A stretch of DNA of 64,000 nt, from positions 1 through 64,000 of the forward strand of contig CAZASM010000001.1 of assembly GCA_964487895.1 (NCBI GenBank), given 5' to 3'. The position numbers and the translations under genes are program-made. This DNA is from CAYYYA01 sp964487895 (GTDB lineage: Bacteria; Patescibacteriota; Patescibacteriia; UBA1558; 2-01-FULL-52-15). Positions 1-7,200 of this stretch are shown one piece after another. The notes under the pieces were generated by a model, which searched no databases, had not been told where the DNA came from, and worked only from the letters and a program-made list of their open reading frames with translations. How positions within the stretch are numbered: position 1 is the stretch's first letter; every line of letters starts with the position of its first letter.

Positions 1-70
1 GGCATTAAGGCTTAATTACCATTTTTTATTGATAGTGTCAAATCGGTTTAAGAAATCAGGGAAAGAGACT

Positions 71-107
71 AGCCTCATGAGCTTGCGTGAGTGGCTGGCT
101 TGTTTTT
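71..107 (+). terminator. Possible intrinsic terminator at left edge
   Basis: An imperfect stem (AGCCTCAT at 71 against GTGAGTGGCT at 86) is followed by TTGTTTTTATT. It could end a gene lying to the left of the window. Bases 1-199 otherwise show no convincing coding sequence. The stem is interrupted, so the call is weak. Confidence 0.3.
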
Positions 108-199
108 ATTCACTAAATCCTAAACTCCCCGTCTCGCTATAGGCGCAGCCGAGGCAGATAAATTCGAGGGAAACATTAAACTAAAAATTTTAAAAAAGG

Positions 200-645
200 A
201 AAAGCGGATCGCGTGCATCAGTCCGATTGGAAGACCTTTGGAGTCCAGGAAGTTGTAGAGGATTAACAACTTCTGGACATTCCGAGGTATCGGAGTGAGA
301 CGAGATCCGCCGAATGAGTGGAGTGCCTACCGCCAGCCGGGAGAGAGACTGTCCGAAGACAGCAGGCCCAGGAACGGCTGTGGAGAGCGATAGGCACCCC
401 AAAGAGAGCAGAATGCGTGCAACACACTGTAGTTTCCTGAAGGAAGATCGCGAACCGTCCCACGGAGAGAGCTACGAGTGTGCTAACACACATCCTGCAA
501 GTTATAGAGTACGGAACGCCTGCTCGTTGCGGACGAGGTGGAGGGACTTCTTGGCGAGAAGAAACTCCAGGTCGAGGTCCGGCGACTAAGCAGGCGTCCC
601 GCACAAAGTACAAGCACCGAAGTGCTGATGGGTAGATACTACAAT
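200..645 (+). ncRNA. Large structured RNA candidate (about 440 nt)
   Basis: No convincing reading frame covers this stretch, but it is dense in perfect helices joined by A/G-rich linkers. Visible pairings are: GCGGATC 204-210 with GATCCGC 304-310; a long hairpin 243-256/266-278; GTGCCTA 323-329 with TAGGCAC 391-397, enclosing CAGCCG 334-339/CGGCTG 375-380 and a hairpin 349-362 with loop CGAA; a GTGTG-CTAA-CACAC hairpin 478-491; ACGCCTGC 516-523 with GCAGGCGT 590-597, enclosing two or three hairpins; and AGCAC-CGAA-GTGCT 613-626. Purine-rich unpaired linkers favour the + strand, although the minus strand would give two C(UUCG)G loops. I see no RNase P core (GAGGAAAGUCC) and no tmRNA ends. The size and layout recall large ornate RNAs such as ROOL or GOLLD, but I cannot assign a family. 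Confidence 0.6.
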
Positions 646-777
646 ATTTGGAGGAATTGTCAATGATTAATAAGCTTGCTCATTGCGAACCTTGTCATCA
701 GGGTGGCTTGGCCCGAGCTTGGACCTCGGATGAGCTCGGTCGAAGCCTCGAGGGGGGGGGAAAGCAATCTCTATATA

Positions 778-975
778 ATGACAACTGTCTGTCGTAAAAC
801 GGCTGAAGGTGCGGTCAACCTGGTTCAAGGTGTGACCAATCTACTTGACTGGCTCGTCATCACTGACGATCCGGCGATCGGTATGTTCAAGATTCTACTC
901 GTCTTGGGGGTAGTACTGGCACTGAGGTTCTTCTATGTCCCTCAGGCCATAGCCCTCATCGGCCGTCTGTTCTAA
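778..975 (+). CDS. Small membrane protein, unknown; start uncertain
   Basis: A 65-residue protein beginning MTTVCRKTAEG, with one strong hydrophobic segment (about residues 38-55) and a second short hydrophobic stretch at the C-terminus. It is not recognised. No good ribosome site precedes this ATG. A GGAGG at 650-654 stands 8 nt before an ATG at 663, whose frame runs through a G9 run (752-760) and stops at 797. Removing one G would join that frame to this one and give a protein of about 104 residues with an N-terminal CEPCH motif. Either the short form is real, or the G-run is a sequencing or slippage frameshift. A terminator follows directly. Confidence 0.45.
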   Translation: MTTVCRKTAEGAVNLVQGVTNLLDWLVITDDPAIGMFKILLVLGVVLALRFFYVPQAIALIGRLF

Positions 976-996
976 GCGGCGAATCAAACCGAAGTA

Positions 997-1026
997 AAAA
1001 AGGAGCTGCTCCAAGCGGCTCCTTTT
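997..1026 (+). terminator. Intrinsic terminator
   Basis: A 13-bp stem, AAAAGGAGCTGCT against AGCGGCTCCTTTT with loop CCA and one G-T wobble, ends in a T run. It lies 21 nt after the small membrane protein stop. Confidence 0.8.
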
Positions 1027-1130
1027 AAGTTTCTCAAAGGGAAGGATTCACTCAAGAGCATCAATATGTCTGGATGGATAGGAAAATCTCAAATTAGATT
1101 ATAAAAACTTATACTTAACGAATAAATGAA

Positions 1131-1162
1131 AGAACCCCTGCGTCCTAAGGCGGAGGGGTTCT
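1131..1162 (-). terminator. Terminator-like hairpin after hypothetical gene
   Basis: AGAACCCCT (1131-1139) pairs with AGGGGTTCT (1154-1162). Read leftward it is followed by TTTCATTTATT. It overlaps the last codons of the leftward hypothetical gene. Confidence 0.55.
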
Positions 1163-1579
1163 GGTTGCCGTCAAAGACAACGTCCAGATTGTAGTCCTTG
1201 TTGCCCTAAGAAAACGATGCGAACCAAAACTGAACAAGGTACACATGGCGACCTGGGCAAGATATGATGGCTGTAGCGTCCTTATATCGTAGCCTAGTTC
1301 ATATCCAGCACGACGCGAGGAACCGTCATCATAAAGAACTTCTTGAGCAAAAGCGATACCTAATCGCCCTTCACAAATTTTCCATAATTTGAAAAGACCA
1401 ATTTGTTCCTGTCGGTTAACGTAAATCTGATCGTGATGAAGCAATCGACTCACGGAGTCGTTCGTGTGAGGTGACAGCTTGTGACCAAAGTCTATCACTC
1501 TGCACGTGGCTTCATAATCACATTGATCTGAAGATATAAGAGCTCTAAGAGCCGCATTAATCTCGATCACACCGTCCAT
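1145..1579 (-). CDS. Hypothetical protein
   Basis: A 144-residue soluble protein starting MDGVIEINAALRAL. I chose this ATG because GAGGAG stands about 8 nt upstream. I recognise no domain; the central part is mixed alpha/beta in character with no membrane segment. The reading frame runs into the stem of a terminator-like hairpin, so the C-terminal ten or so residues may reflect a frameshift or an over-long frame. It has its own predicted promoter (1670-1698) and is separated from rnc by a hairpin, so it is probably a single-gene unit. Confidence 0.5.
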   Translation of the reverse strand: MDGVIEINAALRALISSDQCDYEATCRVIDFGHKLSPHTNDSVSRLLHHDQIYVNRQEQIGLFKLWKICEGRLGIAFAQEVLYDDGSSRRAGYELGYDIRTLQPSYLAQVAMCTLFSFGSHRFLRATRTTIWTLSLTATRTPPP

Positions 1580-1669
1580 TGGACATCTCCTCACGTTTGT
1601 ATTCAGATTGTCGCTTACCTTGTGGATTCAGTGTTGGAAAGTTTATAAAACTTAAGAACTATTATGGCC

Positions 1670-1698
1670 AAACTAGCATTCTATCTGATATATGTCAA
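1670..1698 (-). promoter_or_regulatory. Sigma70-type promoter, leftward
   Basis: On the minus strand TTGACA (1693-1698) and TAGTTT (1670-1675) are spaced 17 nt apart, upstream of the hypothetical gene starting at 1579. Confidence 0.5.
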
Positions 1699-1734
1699 AC
1701 CGTGAGACGAATTAGGTATTTTTATAATTTTAAG

Positions 1735-1767
1735 AGGGCCGACCAAGCTTGATGCTCGATCGACCCT
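1735..1767 (-). terminator. Hairpin after rnc
   Basis: Ten base pairs (GATCGACCCT 1758-1767 with AGGGCCGACC 1735-1744, including wobble pairs) with a 13-nt loop lie 6 nt beyond the rnc stop. The following sequence is A+T-rich but has no clean T run, so it could be a weak terminator or a 3' end protector. Confidence 0.45.
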
Positions 1768-1773
1768 CAGGTT

Positions 1774-2553
1774 TCAGACCTCGACTGTTGTCAATTCGAT
1801 CTGAAATTGTTCACGTAAAGCAGTTCGCGCCGCTTCTGTTTCTGCTTCCTTCTTACTACCTCCTTTACCGATACCTAGCAGTTCCTTACCGGCATAAACA
1901 CCCATGGAGAAACGGGTGTTATGGTCAGGTCCTGATTGATCGAGGATTCGATACTCCGGTGTAAGATGCCGATCAGCCTGCAGAAGCTCCTGCAGATAAC
2001 TCTTCGAGTCACGGTAAAGTTGTTTATCCAGGATGTCATGCGCTAAAGGCAGCAACACTTCATCCAGGAACAGCTCGACAGAACCGACACCGCGATCGAG
2101 ATAGATGGCGCCAACGATAGCCTCCACCACGCAGGCGAGAATATACCTGCGTGACTTTTCGTTGACACCAAAACTTCTTTCTTCACCCCGACTCATGCGG
2201 ATGCAATGCTCTAGCTCCAACTTCTCCGCCACCATGGTGAGGGTTCTGGAACAGACAAGAGAGGCACGAATATCCGTCAGTACCCCTTCTTGTTCTTCGG
2301 GGAAATTACGGAAAAGGTAGTTGGTAACTACCATCTCCAGAACTGCATCTCCCAGAAACTCCAATCGCTCATAATGTTTGAGACCCGGAATGTCAGTCTC
2401 ATTCAAGTACGAACGGTGGATCAGTGCTTGTTGGAGATGTTTGGTATTACGGAAAGCAATTCCCAGTTTGTTTTGAATCTCGGCCAGCTCTCCTGACGAA
2501 GGCAATGGTACGCCTGGTCGTCGAGAAGATCCGTAGCCATTCCTTGTGGCCAT
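1774..2553 (-). CDS. rnc: Ribonuclease III
   Basis: A 259-residue double-strand-specific endoribonuclease. The catalytic domain carries the family signature ERLEFLGDAVLE and a second acidic patch (VVEAIVGAIYLD). The C-terminal double-stranded-RNA-binding domain ends with GKGGSKKEAETEAARTAL. Length and domain order are normal. The start is MATRNGYG because AAGGAG (2559-2564) lies 5 nt upstream; a longer frame exists but has no such site. It follows the RpoA-CTD-like gene and the helicase-sigma fusion on the same strand and is probably co-transcribed. In most bacteria it processes rRNA precursors and structured mRNAs; here a large structured RNA lies 1 kb away, which is suggestive only. Confidence 0.95.
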   Translation of the reverse strand: MATRNGYGSSRRPGVPLPSSGELAEIQNKLGIAFRNTKHLQQALIHRSYLNETDIPGLKHYERLEFLGDAVLEMVVTNYLFRNFPEEQEGVLTDIRASLVCSRTLTMVAEKLELEHCIRMSRGEERSFGVNEKSRRYILACVVEAIVGAIYLDRGVGSVELFLDEVLLPLAHDILDKQLYRDSKSYLQELLQADRHLTPEYRILDQSGPDHNTRFSMGVYAGKELLGIGKGGSKKEAETEAARTALREQFQIELTTVEV

Positions 2554-2660
2554 CGACGCTCCTTGTAGTGACACCTCTGGAGCCAATGTTATTGACTCCA
2601 GAGGCGCAGCATCAGAGAGACAATCTGCTTTGTAGCTTCAATTCAGACCGCAGTCTTGGG

Positions 2661-3245
2661 TCAGTCAGGCAATTCCAGCCCGACACTCCTTAATGCGGTC
2701 TCAATCTTGGCGACAGCTCGCTCGTCCATCTGATTGGTCATCATCAAGCGTCCACGTCCCAAGGCGATCAAGTCACCATAGGTGGCAACTTTTCGAGTTG
2801 AGCGCAGAGCCTCTTCCTGGTTTTTCAGAAGTCCGACTTCCGAAAGAGATAACTCCACATTCTTGTTGTTGGTCGGACCAACTCCAGGCTGTCTGATCTT
2901 CGCCGCCGGAGCATCGTACTGCTTGGGCCGTTCGAAAACCAGAGCGATCTGACGAAAAGTAGTGAGCGCCTCCTGCACTTTTCGTTTTGTCCCCTCGCTC
3001 AGGCCAGAAGCTCCGATGTTCCATGTTTCATCCACGAGCTGGCCGAGGGTGGTGACTCCACGCATTTGCAGTTCGATGAGCGCGTCAACCGGTAATCCCA
3101 GAAACTCGACTTTCCAGCGTTCCTTAGGAATTACCAGGCAATCAGGGTGTACGTTGGTTACGTACAGCTCCTTTTGATCGTCAGGCGCTTCAATATCGAC
3201 ATGAAGCTCGACGCCTTCGACCTGGATCACCCCTTGTATCTTCAC
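2661..3245 (-). CDS. Protein of two RpoA C-terminal-domain-like modules
   Basis: A 194-residue protein starting at a GTG that overlaps the upstream gene's stop region (TAATGTG), with GGAG (3253-3256) 7 nt upstream. After an N-terminal segment of about 45 residues (possible small beta domain) come two helix-hairpin-helix modules resembling the RNA polymerase alpha-subunit CTD. The first (about 45-105) has LGLPVDALIELQMRGVTTLG, matching the alpha-CTD pattern of LxLSVRxxNxLKxxGIxTxG. The second (about 131-194) ends with a stretch matching the alpha-CTD helix-4 region (ERAVAKIETALRSVGLEL). There is no alpha N-terminal assembly domain, so it cannot replace RpoA. The adjoining fusion protein carries two more such modules, so the two probably act together on DNA or polymerase. 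That role is inferred. Confidence 0.7.
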   Translation of the reverse strand: MKIQGVIQVEGVELHVDIEAPDDQKELYVTNVHPDCLVIPKERWKVEFLGLPVDALIELQMRGVTTLGQLVDETWNIGASGLSEGTKRKVQEALTTFRQIALVFERPKQYDAPAAKIRQPGVGPTNNKNVELSLSEVGLLKNQEEALRSTRKVATYGDLIALGRGRLMMTNQMDERAVAKIETALRSVGLELPD

Positions 3246-3246
3246 A

Positions 3247-6200
3247 TTACGCCTCCACTTTCTTCTGGCGCAGCAGGAACTCTCGGAAGAGTGCCTCCTG
3301 ATCGAAGAGTTTGGACAGTACCGTACCGGGTACCTTAGCGTCCCGCAACATGATGATAGCCGCAAGACGATGGCTCTCCAGTGGCTCTGGTAGCACACCA
3401 GAACGGCGCAGGTCATCAACTGATATCTGCTGTTGGCGAGCAAAGTCGGCCAACATCAATTCAGCGATTTCCTGCTTGGTTCGACGAACAAATTTCGTTC
3501 CTTTCTGGTTTTCTCCCAGTTGTCGGGTGAAATGTGCTGGAGCTGTTTCAAGCGGCTTACGAAGATACCCAAAGTACGGTTGCACCTTGGCCCAATTAGC
3601 CGTGGTACGCAGTTTCTCCAACGCCTTCTCGAGACGTTGACGAATCCGTTCTCTGGTTACTCCGAACCGTTGACTTACCTCATCAAGCGTGTGATCGCGC
3701 CCACCTTCAAAACCGTAGTACAGCTTCAGACACATACGGTCTACATCCTGAAGTGGAGCTTCATCAAGCATGGCATCGACGATTTGAGCGACTTTCATCT
3801 GCTCGAGTTTATCGAAGATCAACTCTTCGTCGCTCTCGATAACTCCATACAGACCATCGTTATCGTCATCTTCACCGCGTGGTTCGTCCAACGAAGCGTA
3901 GTGACGGTACATCTGGACGAGCGCAAAAAGCCGCTCAACCTCCGCCACTGGCTTCTTCATCTCTGCAGCCATTTCTTCCCGGGTCGGCGTACGACCGAGT
4001 TCATCAGTCAAGATGCGAAATACTCGCAGGGCTTTCTTGATTTTCTCGATCACGTGAACCGGAAGGATGGAACTGTCGGCGATCGCTCTTGAGATACCCT
4101 GCTTGATCCACCACATCAGATAAGTACTGTGACGGTAGCCACGAACGTAGTCGAATTTTTCGACTCCTCGCAGCATTCCGATACAGCCTTCCTGATAGAG
4201 GTCACCAACCTCGTACATCGGGTCATCACGAACAGTCTTGCTTGAGTAGAAAAAGCCATTGGCTGTTTTCCACGGAAGATTGATGTTCTTGGTGACGATC
4301 GCGTTACGAGCCTGGATTCTACCCTCAGGATCAGGGCAGGTTCGATACTCCTTGAACAGCGGGTATTGATCCCCAAGTATCTCTGCTGCCCGAGCTTCAT
4401 CCTCAGGGGTGGTTGGCTCTAGTTCCATGACCAGACGATCAGCTGAGAATCCGCCGCGAGCACTGGAAGCTTTCAAGTGGAGATCATATTCTGATAGCCG
4501 CTCTTTAACTTCCCGAATCATCGCTTGAGGGTTCAGGGTTTTGTCTCCTGATCTCGCACGGTCCTTAGCAAGCTCAACCAGATCCTTTTCGCTATTGGCT
4601 ATGAGCTGCTCGATGGTTTCGATGCCCAATGCCCACAGGATCATCATCGACTTGCCACTGAATTTCAAAGCTTCAATCGGTTTCTTGCTGAAACTCTCAT
4701 GGAGCCGATCGACAGGTTTAGATAGCTGGACTTTCTGCCGTGAGGCTTCAGCCCGAGCTACATAACCTAGCTTCGTCAGCACCTCTAGAATTTCTGTGAT
4801 CGAAGCAGGACGCAGGTTTAGATTCTCCAGTTGCCGACGTTTATTCGGGAGCTGAGCCAGCGTACGAACGCCAGCCAATTCCAGATCAGCATCGGTTTCG
4901 TCTGAAAGACCCAGAAGATGGACTGGGAAGTTCTGTTCCTCCACCACGACCGTATCAGGATCTACCTGGCAAAGCGTGGTTCCCTGCGAACGTCCGAGAC
5001 TGACGTTGAGACGCATTACTCTCCGTTTCGTCCCTTTCTGAAAACGCAGGGTACCGACCAGCGATAGCGGTCTGTGAAGCTTCTCTGGAGAACCTAAGTT
5101 CGGCTGTAGTAATTCCGGCGCCAACTCCTGAAGCCATTCATAGCGAACTTCGTGCAGACAGTCCGCGTAGAGTTCGCGAGTACGCCGGAATCGATAGCAG
5201 ACGAGATACTCTGGTTGACGAGAGCACAACAGAGAGTCCTTGGCCAGCAACACGTTATAACGACCTTCACCACGGTACCGACTGAATCGGTGATGGCTAA
5301 TGAAGTTACGACGGAAGCCGACAAGGATCGCCCTGCCCAGCTGATTGCGATCCCTATTTGATGACCGTTCGATGCCCAAACGCCGAAGTACTTCCAACGT
5401 GTGGGAACGGATGGTTCTGACTGCCTTCATCCAATGGGGGTTGATGCGCTGTTCGCGACACCAATCCTCTTTGATGGAGGCCTGCATATAGGAATCGTAG
5501 ATAGCCAGCATAGTGAAAAAGTCACTCTCGGAATCCCGAAAGCGTTCTTTCACCCGCTCATATTCTTGATCCTCGTAGAGTTCTCGTACAAAGAAGCGCC
5601 CGACCGACAGCATAGCTGCAATCGTGATAGCTTCTTTGACACAGGAAAAATTACGAGCTTGCAAGACGTAGTGAGCCAGCTGGGGATCCAGCGGAACTGA
5701 AACGAGCGCCCGTCCATAGTCAGTTAACTGACCGTGTTCATCGATAGCACCATAAGCGCTCAGCATCCGATCGGCATGCTTCCACTGTTCCTTTAGTGGC
5801 TGAGTCAAGAACGGAAAATCCCGTTCTAATCCCAGCGACTTCATGGTCAATGAAAGACTGGTCAGATTACTGCGACGAATCTCCGGCTCTTCGTAGACTG
5901 GTCGAGACTGAAAGTCTACTTGCGTATATAACCGCAAACATACTCCAGGCTCGGTTCTACCGGCTCGACCAGCTCGTTGCTGAGCTGAGCTTTGACTGAC
6001 AGGGGTACGCTCGAGCGTTTCCACACCGGTCAAAGGATCAAATCCAGGAACGTTGGCGAAGCCGGAGTCGATGACGTAACGAGTTCCCTCGATGGTAACA
6101 GAACTCTCAGCCACGTTGGTGGCGAAGATCACCTTCCTGCCGGCCGCTGGTTCAAAGATCTTCTGCTGTTCCTTTGGCGGCAGGTCTCCATAGAGAGGAA

Positions 6201-6921
6201 GAAACGTTGTTTCAGATCCTACAAAATCGTAGGCCCTGCTCATGGCCTGGCGAATTTGATGTTCGCCAGGGAAAAAGGTCAGAACTCCACCTGCATCCGT
6301 GGTCTCGTCGATCTGTCTTAACGAAGAAAGTGCTGCTCCGACGAAATCGGAAGTGGCACGATCAAGGTAGTGAGTTTCGACGGGATATTTACGGGCTTCG
6401 TAGACCACCAACTGAGCTTCAGGAAAGAATCCCTGAAACTCCCGATGATCGAGTGTCGCACTCATGATGACGACCCGTAGATCAGGACGCTTGGCACAGA
6501 GGAGCTTCAAAAACCCTAGCAAGAAATCGCTGAAGGTATTGCGCTCATGTGCTTCGTCCACCATGATACAGTTGTAGGCTGAAAGAAGAGGATCGCTGAT
6601 CGCCTCTCGCAACAGTACACCGGTCGTGACGAATTTGATTCTCGTCTTGGCCGTGGTCTTGCGATCGAAGCGAACATGATACCCTACTTCGTGACCTACT
6701 GGAGTTCCTCGAGTTGACGCTACGCGATGTGCAGCGCCGATAGCAGCTATCCGCTTATTTTCGCTGACCCCAATGAGGCCGCTAGCGAACATACCGCTAT
6801 CCAACACCATGTCGGCCAATCCCGTAGTTTTCCCAGAGCCGGTTGGCCCCACAAGGATAACTACTTGATGGTTTTTCATGGCCGAGAGAATTTTCTCTCG
6901 CTGTTCCAGAATCGGTAGCAC
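3247..6921 (-). CDS. DEAH helicase / RpoA-CTD-like / sigma70 fusion protein
   Basis: A 1224-residue fusion with, in order: an HrpA-type DEAH RNA helicase (Walker A GPTGSGKTT 25-33, DEAH 122-125, SAT 154-156, QRAGRAGR 315-322, then HA2 and an OB-like region to about 620); two RpoA-CTD-like modules (about 664-720 and 748-816); a sigma70 with region 1.2/2 (DLYQEGCIGMLRGVEKFDY near 907, WWIKQGISRAIAD 937-949), region 3 (about 955-1010) and region 4 (VTRERIRQ 1088-1095); and a tail (1147-1222) weakly resembling DnaA domain IV (ISVDDL). Start is GTG, preceded by TAAGGAGGTGA. The sigma part keeps the WW pair and Gln for -10 recognition and the RERIRQ helix for -35. I know of no family with this architecture. 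Plausibly it combines promoter recognition with RNA/DNA remodelling; that is inference. Confidence 0.85.
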   Translation of the reverse strand: MLPILEQREKILSAMKNHQVVILVGPTGSGKTTGLADMVLDSGMFASGLIGVSENKRIAAIGAAHRVASTRGTPVGHEVGYHVRFDRKTTAKTRIKFVTTGVLLREAISDPLLSAYNCIMVDEAHERNTFSDFLLGFLKLLCAKRPDLRVVIMSATLDHREFQGFFPEAQLVVYEARKYPVETHYLDRATSDFVGAALSSLRQIDETTDAGGVLTFFPGEHQIRQAMSRAYDFVGSETTFLPLYGDLPPKEQQKIFEPAAGRKVIFATNVAESSVTIEGTRYVIDSGFANVPGFDPLTGVETLERTPVSQSSAQQRAGRAGRTEPGVCLRLYTQVDFQSRPVYEEPEIRRSNLTSLSLTMKSLGLERDFPFLTQPLKEQWKHADRMLSAYGAIDEHGQLTDYGRALVSVPLDPQLAHYVLQARNFSCVKEAITIAAMLSVGRFFVRELYEDQEYERVKERFRDSESDFFTMLAIYDSYMQASIKEDWCREQRINPHWMKAVRTIRSHTLEVLRRLGIERSSNRDRNQLGRAILVGFRRNFISHHRFSRYRGEGRYNVLLAKDSLLCSRQPEYLVCYRFRRTRELYADCLHEVRYEWLQELAPELLQPNLGSPEKLHRPLSLVGTLRFQKGTKRRVMRLNVSLGRSQGTTLCQVDPDTVVVEEQNFPVHLLGLSDETDADLELAGVRTLAQLPNKRRQLENLNLRPASITEILEVLTKLGYVARAEASRQKVQLSKPVDRLHESFSKKPIEALKFSGKSMMILWALGIETIEQLIANSEKDLVELAKDRARSGDKTLNPQAMIREVKERLSEYDLHLKASSARGGFSADRLVMELEPTTPEDEARAAEILGDQYPLFKEYRTCPDPEGRIQARNAIVTKNINLPWKTANGFFYSSKTVRDDPMYEVGDLYQEGCIGMLRGVEKFDYVRGYRHSTYLMWWIKQGISRAIADSSILPVHVIEKIKKALRVFRILTDELGRTPTREEMAAEMKKPVAEVERLFALVQMYRHYASLDEPRGEDDDNDGLYGVIESDEELIFDKLEQMKVAQIVDAMLDEAPLQDVDRMCLKLYYGFEGGRDHTLDEVSQRFGVTRERIRQRLEKALEKLRTTANWAKVQPYFGYLRKPLETAPAHFTRQLGENQKGTKFVRRTKQEIAELMLADFARQQQISVDDLRRSGVLPEPLESHRLAAIIMLRDAKVPGTVLSKLFDQEALFREFLLRQKKVEA

Positions 6922-6925
6922 CGTA

Positions 6926-6936
6926 TCACCTCCTTA
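6926..6936 (-). promoter_or_regulatory. Full-consensus Shine-Dalgarno of the fusion gene
   Basis: TAAGGAGGTGA, a nearly complete complement of the 16S 3' end, stands 4 nt before the GTG. It decides that non-ATG start and contrasts with the SD-less starts in the right block. Confidence 0.85.
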
Positions 6937-7043
6937 TTTACTTTACGTGAGTTGTCAAATAACAGATCTGCAGTATTTCTGCAGGAGCTGAGCGATATAT
7001 ACCCGCCTGGCTTCTGAAGACTAGAGAGATCAAATAACGCTTT

Positions 7044-7073
7044 ACAATACTAGAAATAGAGCCTCGCCGTCAA
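7044..7073 (-). promoter_or_regulatory. Promoter of the helicase-sigma operon
   Basis: On the minus strand TTGACG (7068-7073) and TATTGT (7044-7049) are 18 nt apart. The implied leader is about 115 nt. The promoter pair here is divergent with the + promoter at 7095. Confidence 0.5.
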
Positions 7074-7094
7074 TAGTAACTTGCTTAGACCTAT

Positions 7095-7123
7095 TTGACA
7101 AATCTATCTATATATAGTAAAAG
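7095..7123 (+). promoter_or_regulatory. Promoter of the zinc/winged-helix gene
   Basis: TTGACA (7095-7100), a 17-nt spacer, then TAAAAG (7118-7123). The alternative TATAGT is too close to the -35. The leader is about 70 nt. Confidence 0.45.
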
Positions 7124-7200
7124 AATTAAACTGCAAGTTCATTGATTTTTGAATCTCAACCCACAACTAACTATGTCTGAACGAAAGGAGTCTTGGCTGC

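Noticed and set aside
314..589. Open frames inside the structured RNA region
   Set aside because: Frames exist on both strands, but they have no ribosome site, odd composition and cut across perfect helices; RNA structure explains the stretch better.
200..645. RNase P RNA or tmRNA
   Set aside because: No GAGGAAAGUCC-type core, no ACAGAAA region, and no tRNA-like ends with TTCGA-CCA for tmRNA. A covariance-model search would settle it.
5094..6999. Open frames opposite the helicase-sigma gene
   Set aside because: They are shadows of a strongly biased coding strand and have no ribosome sites or recognisable products.
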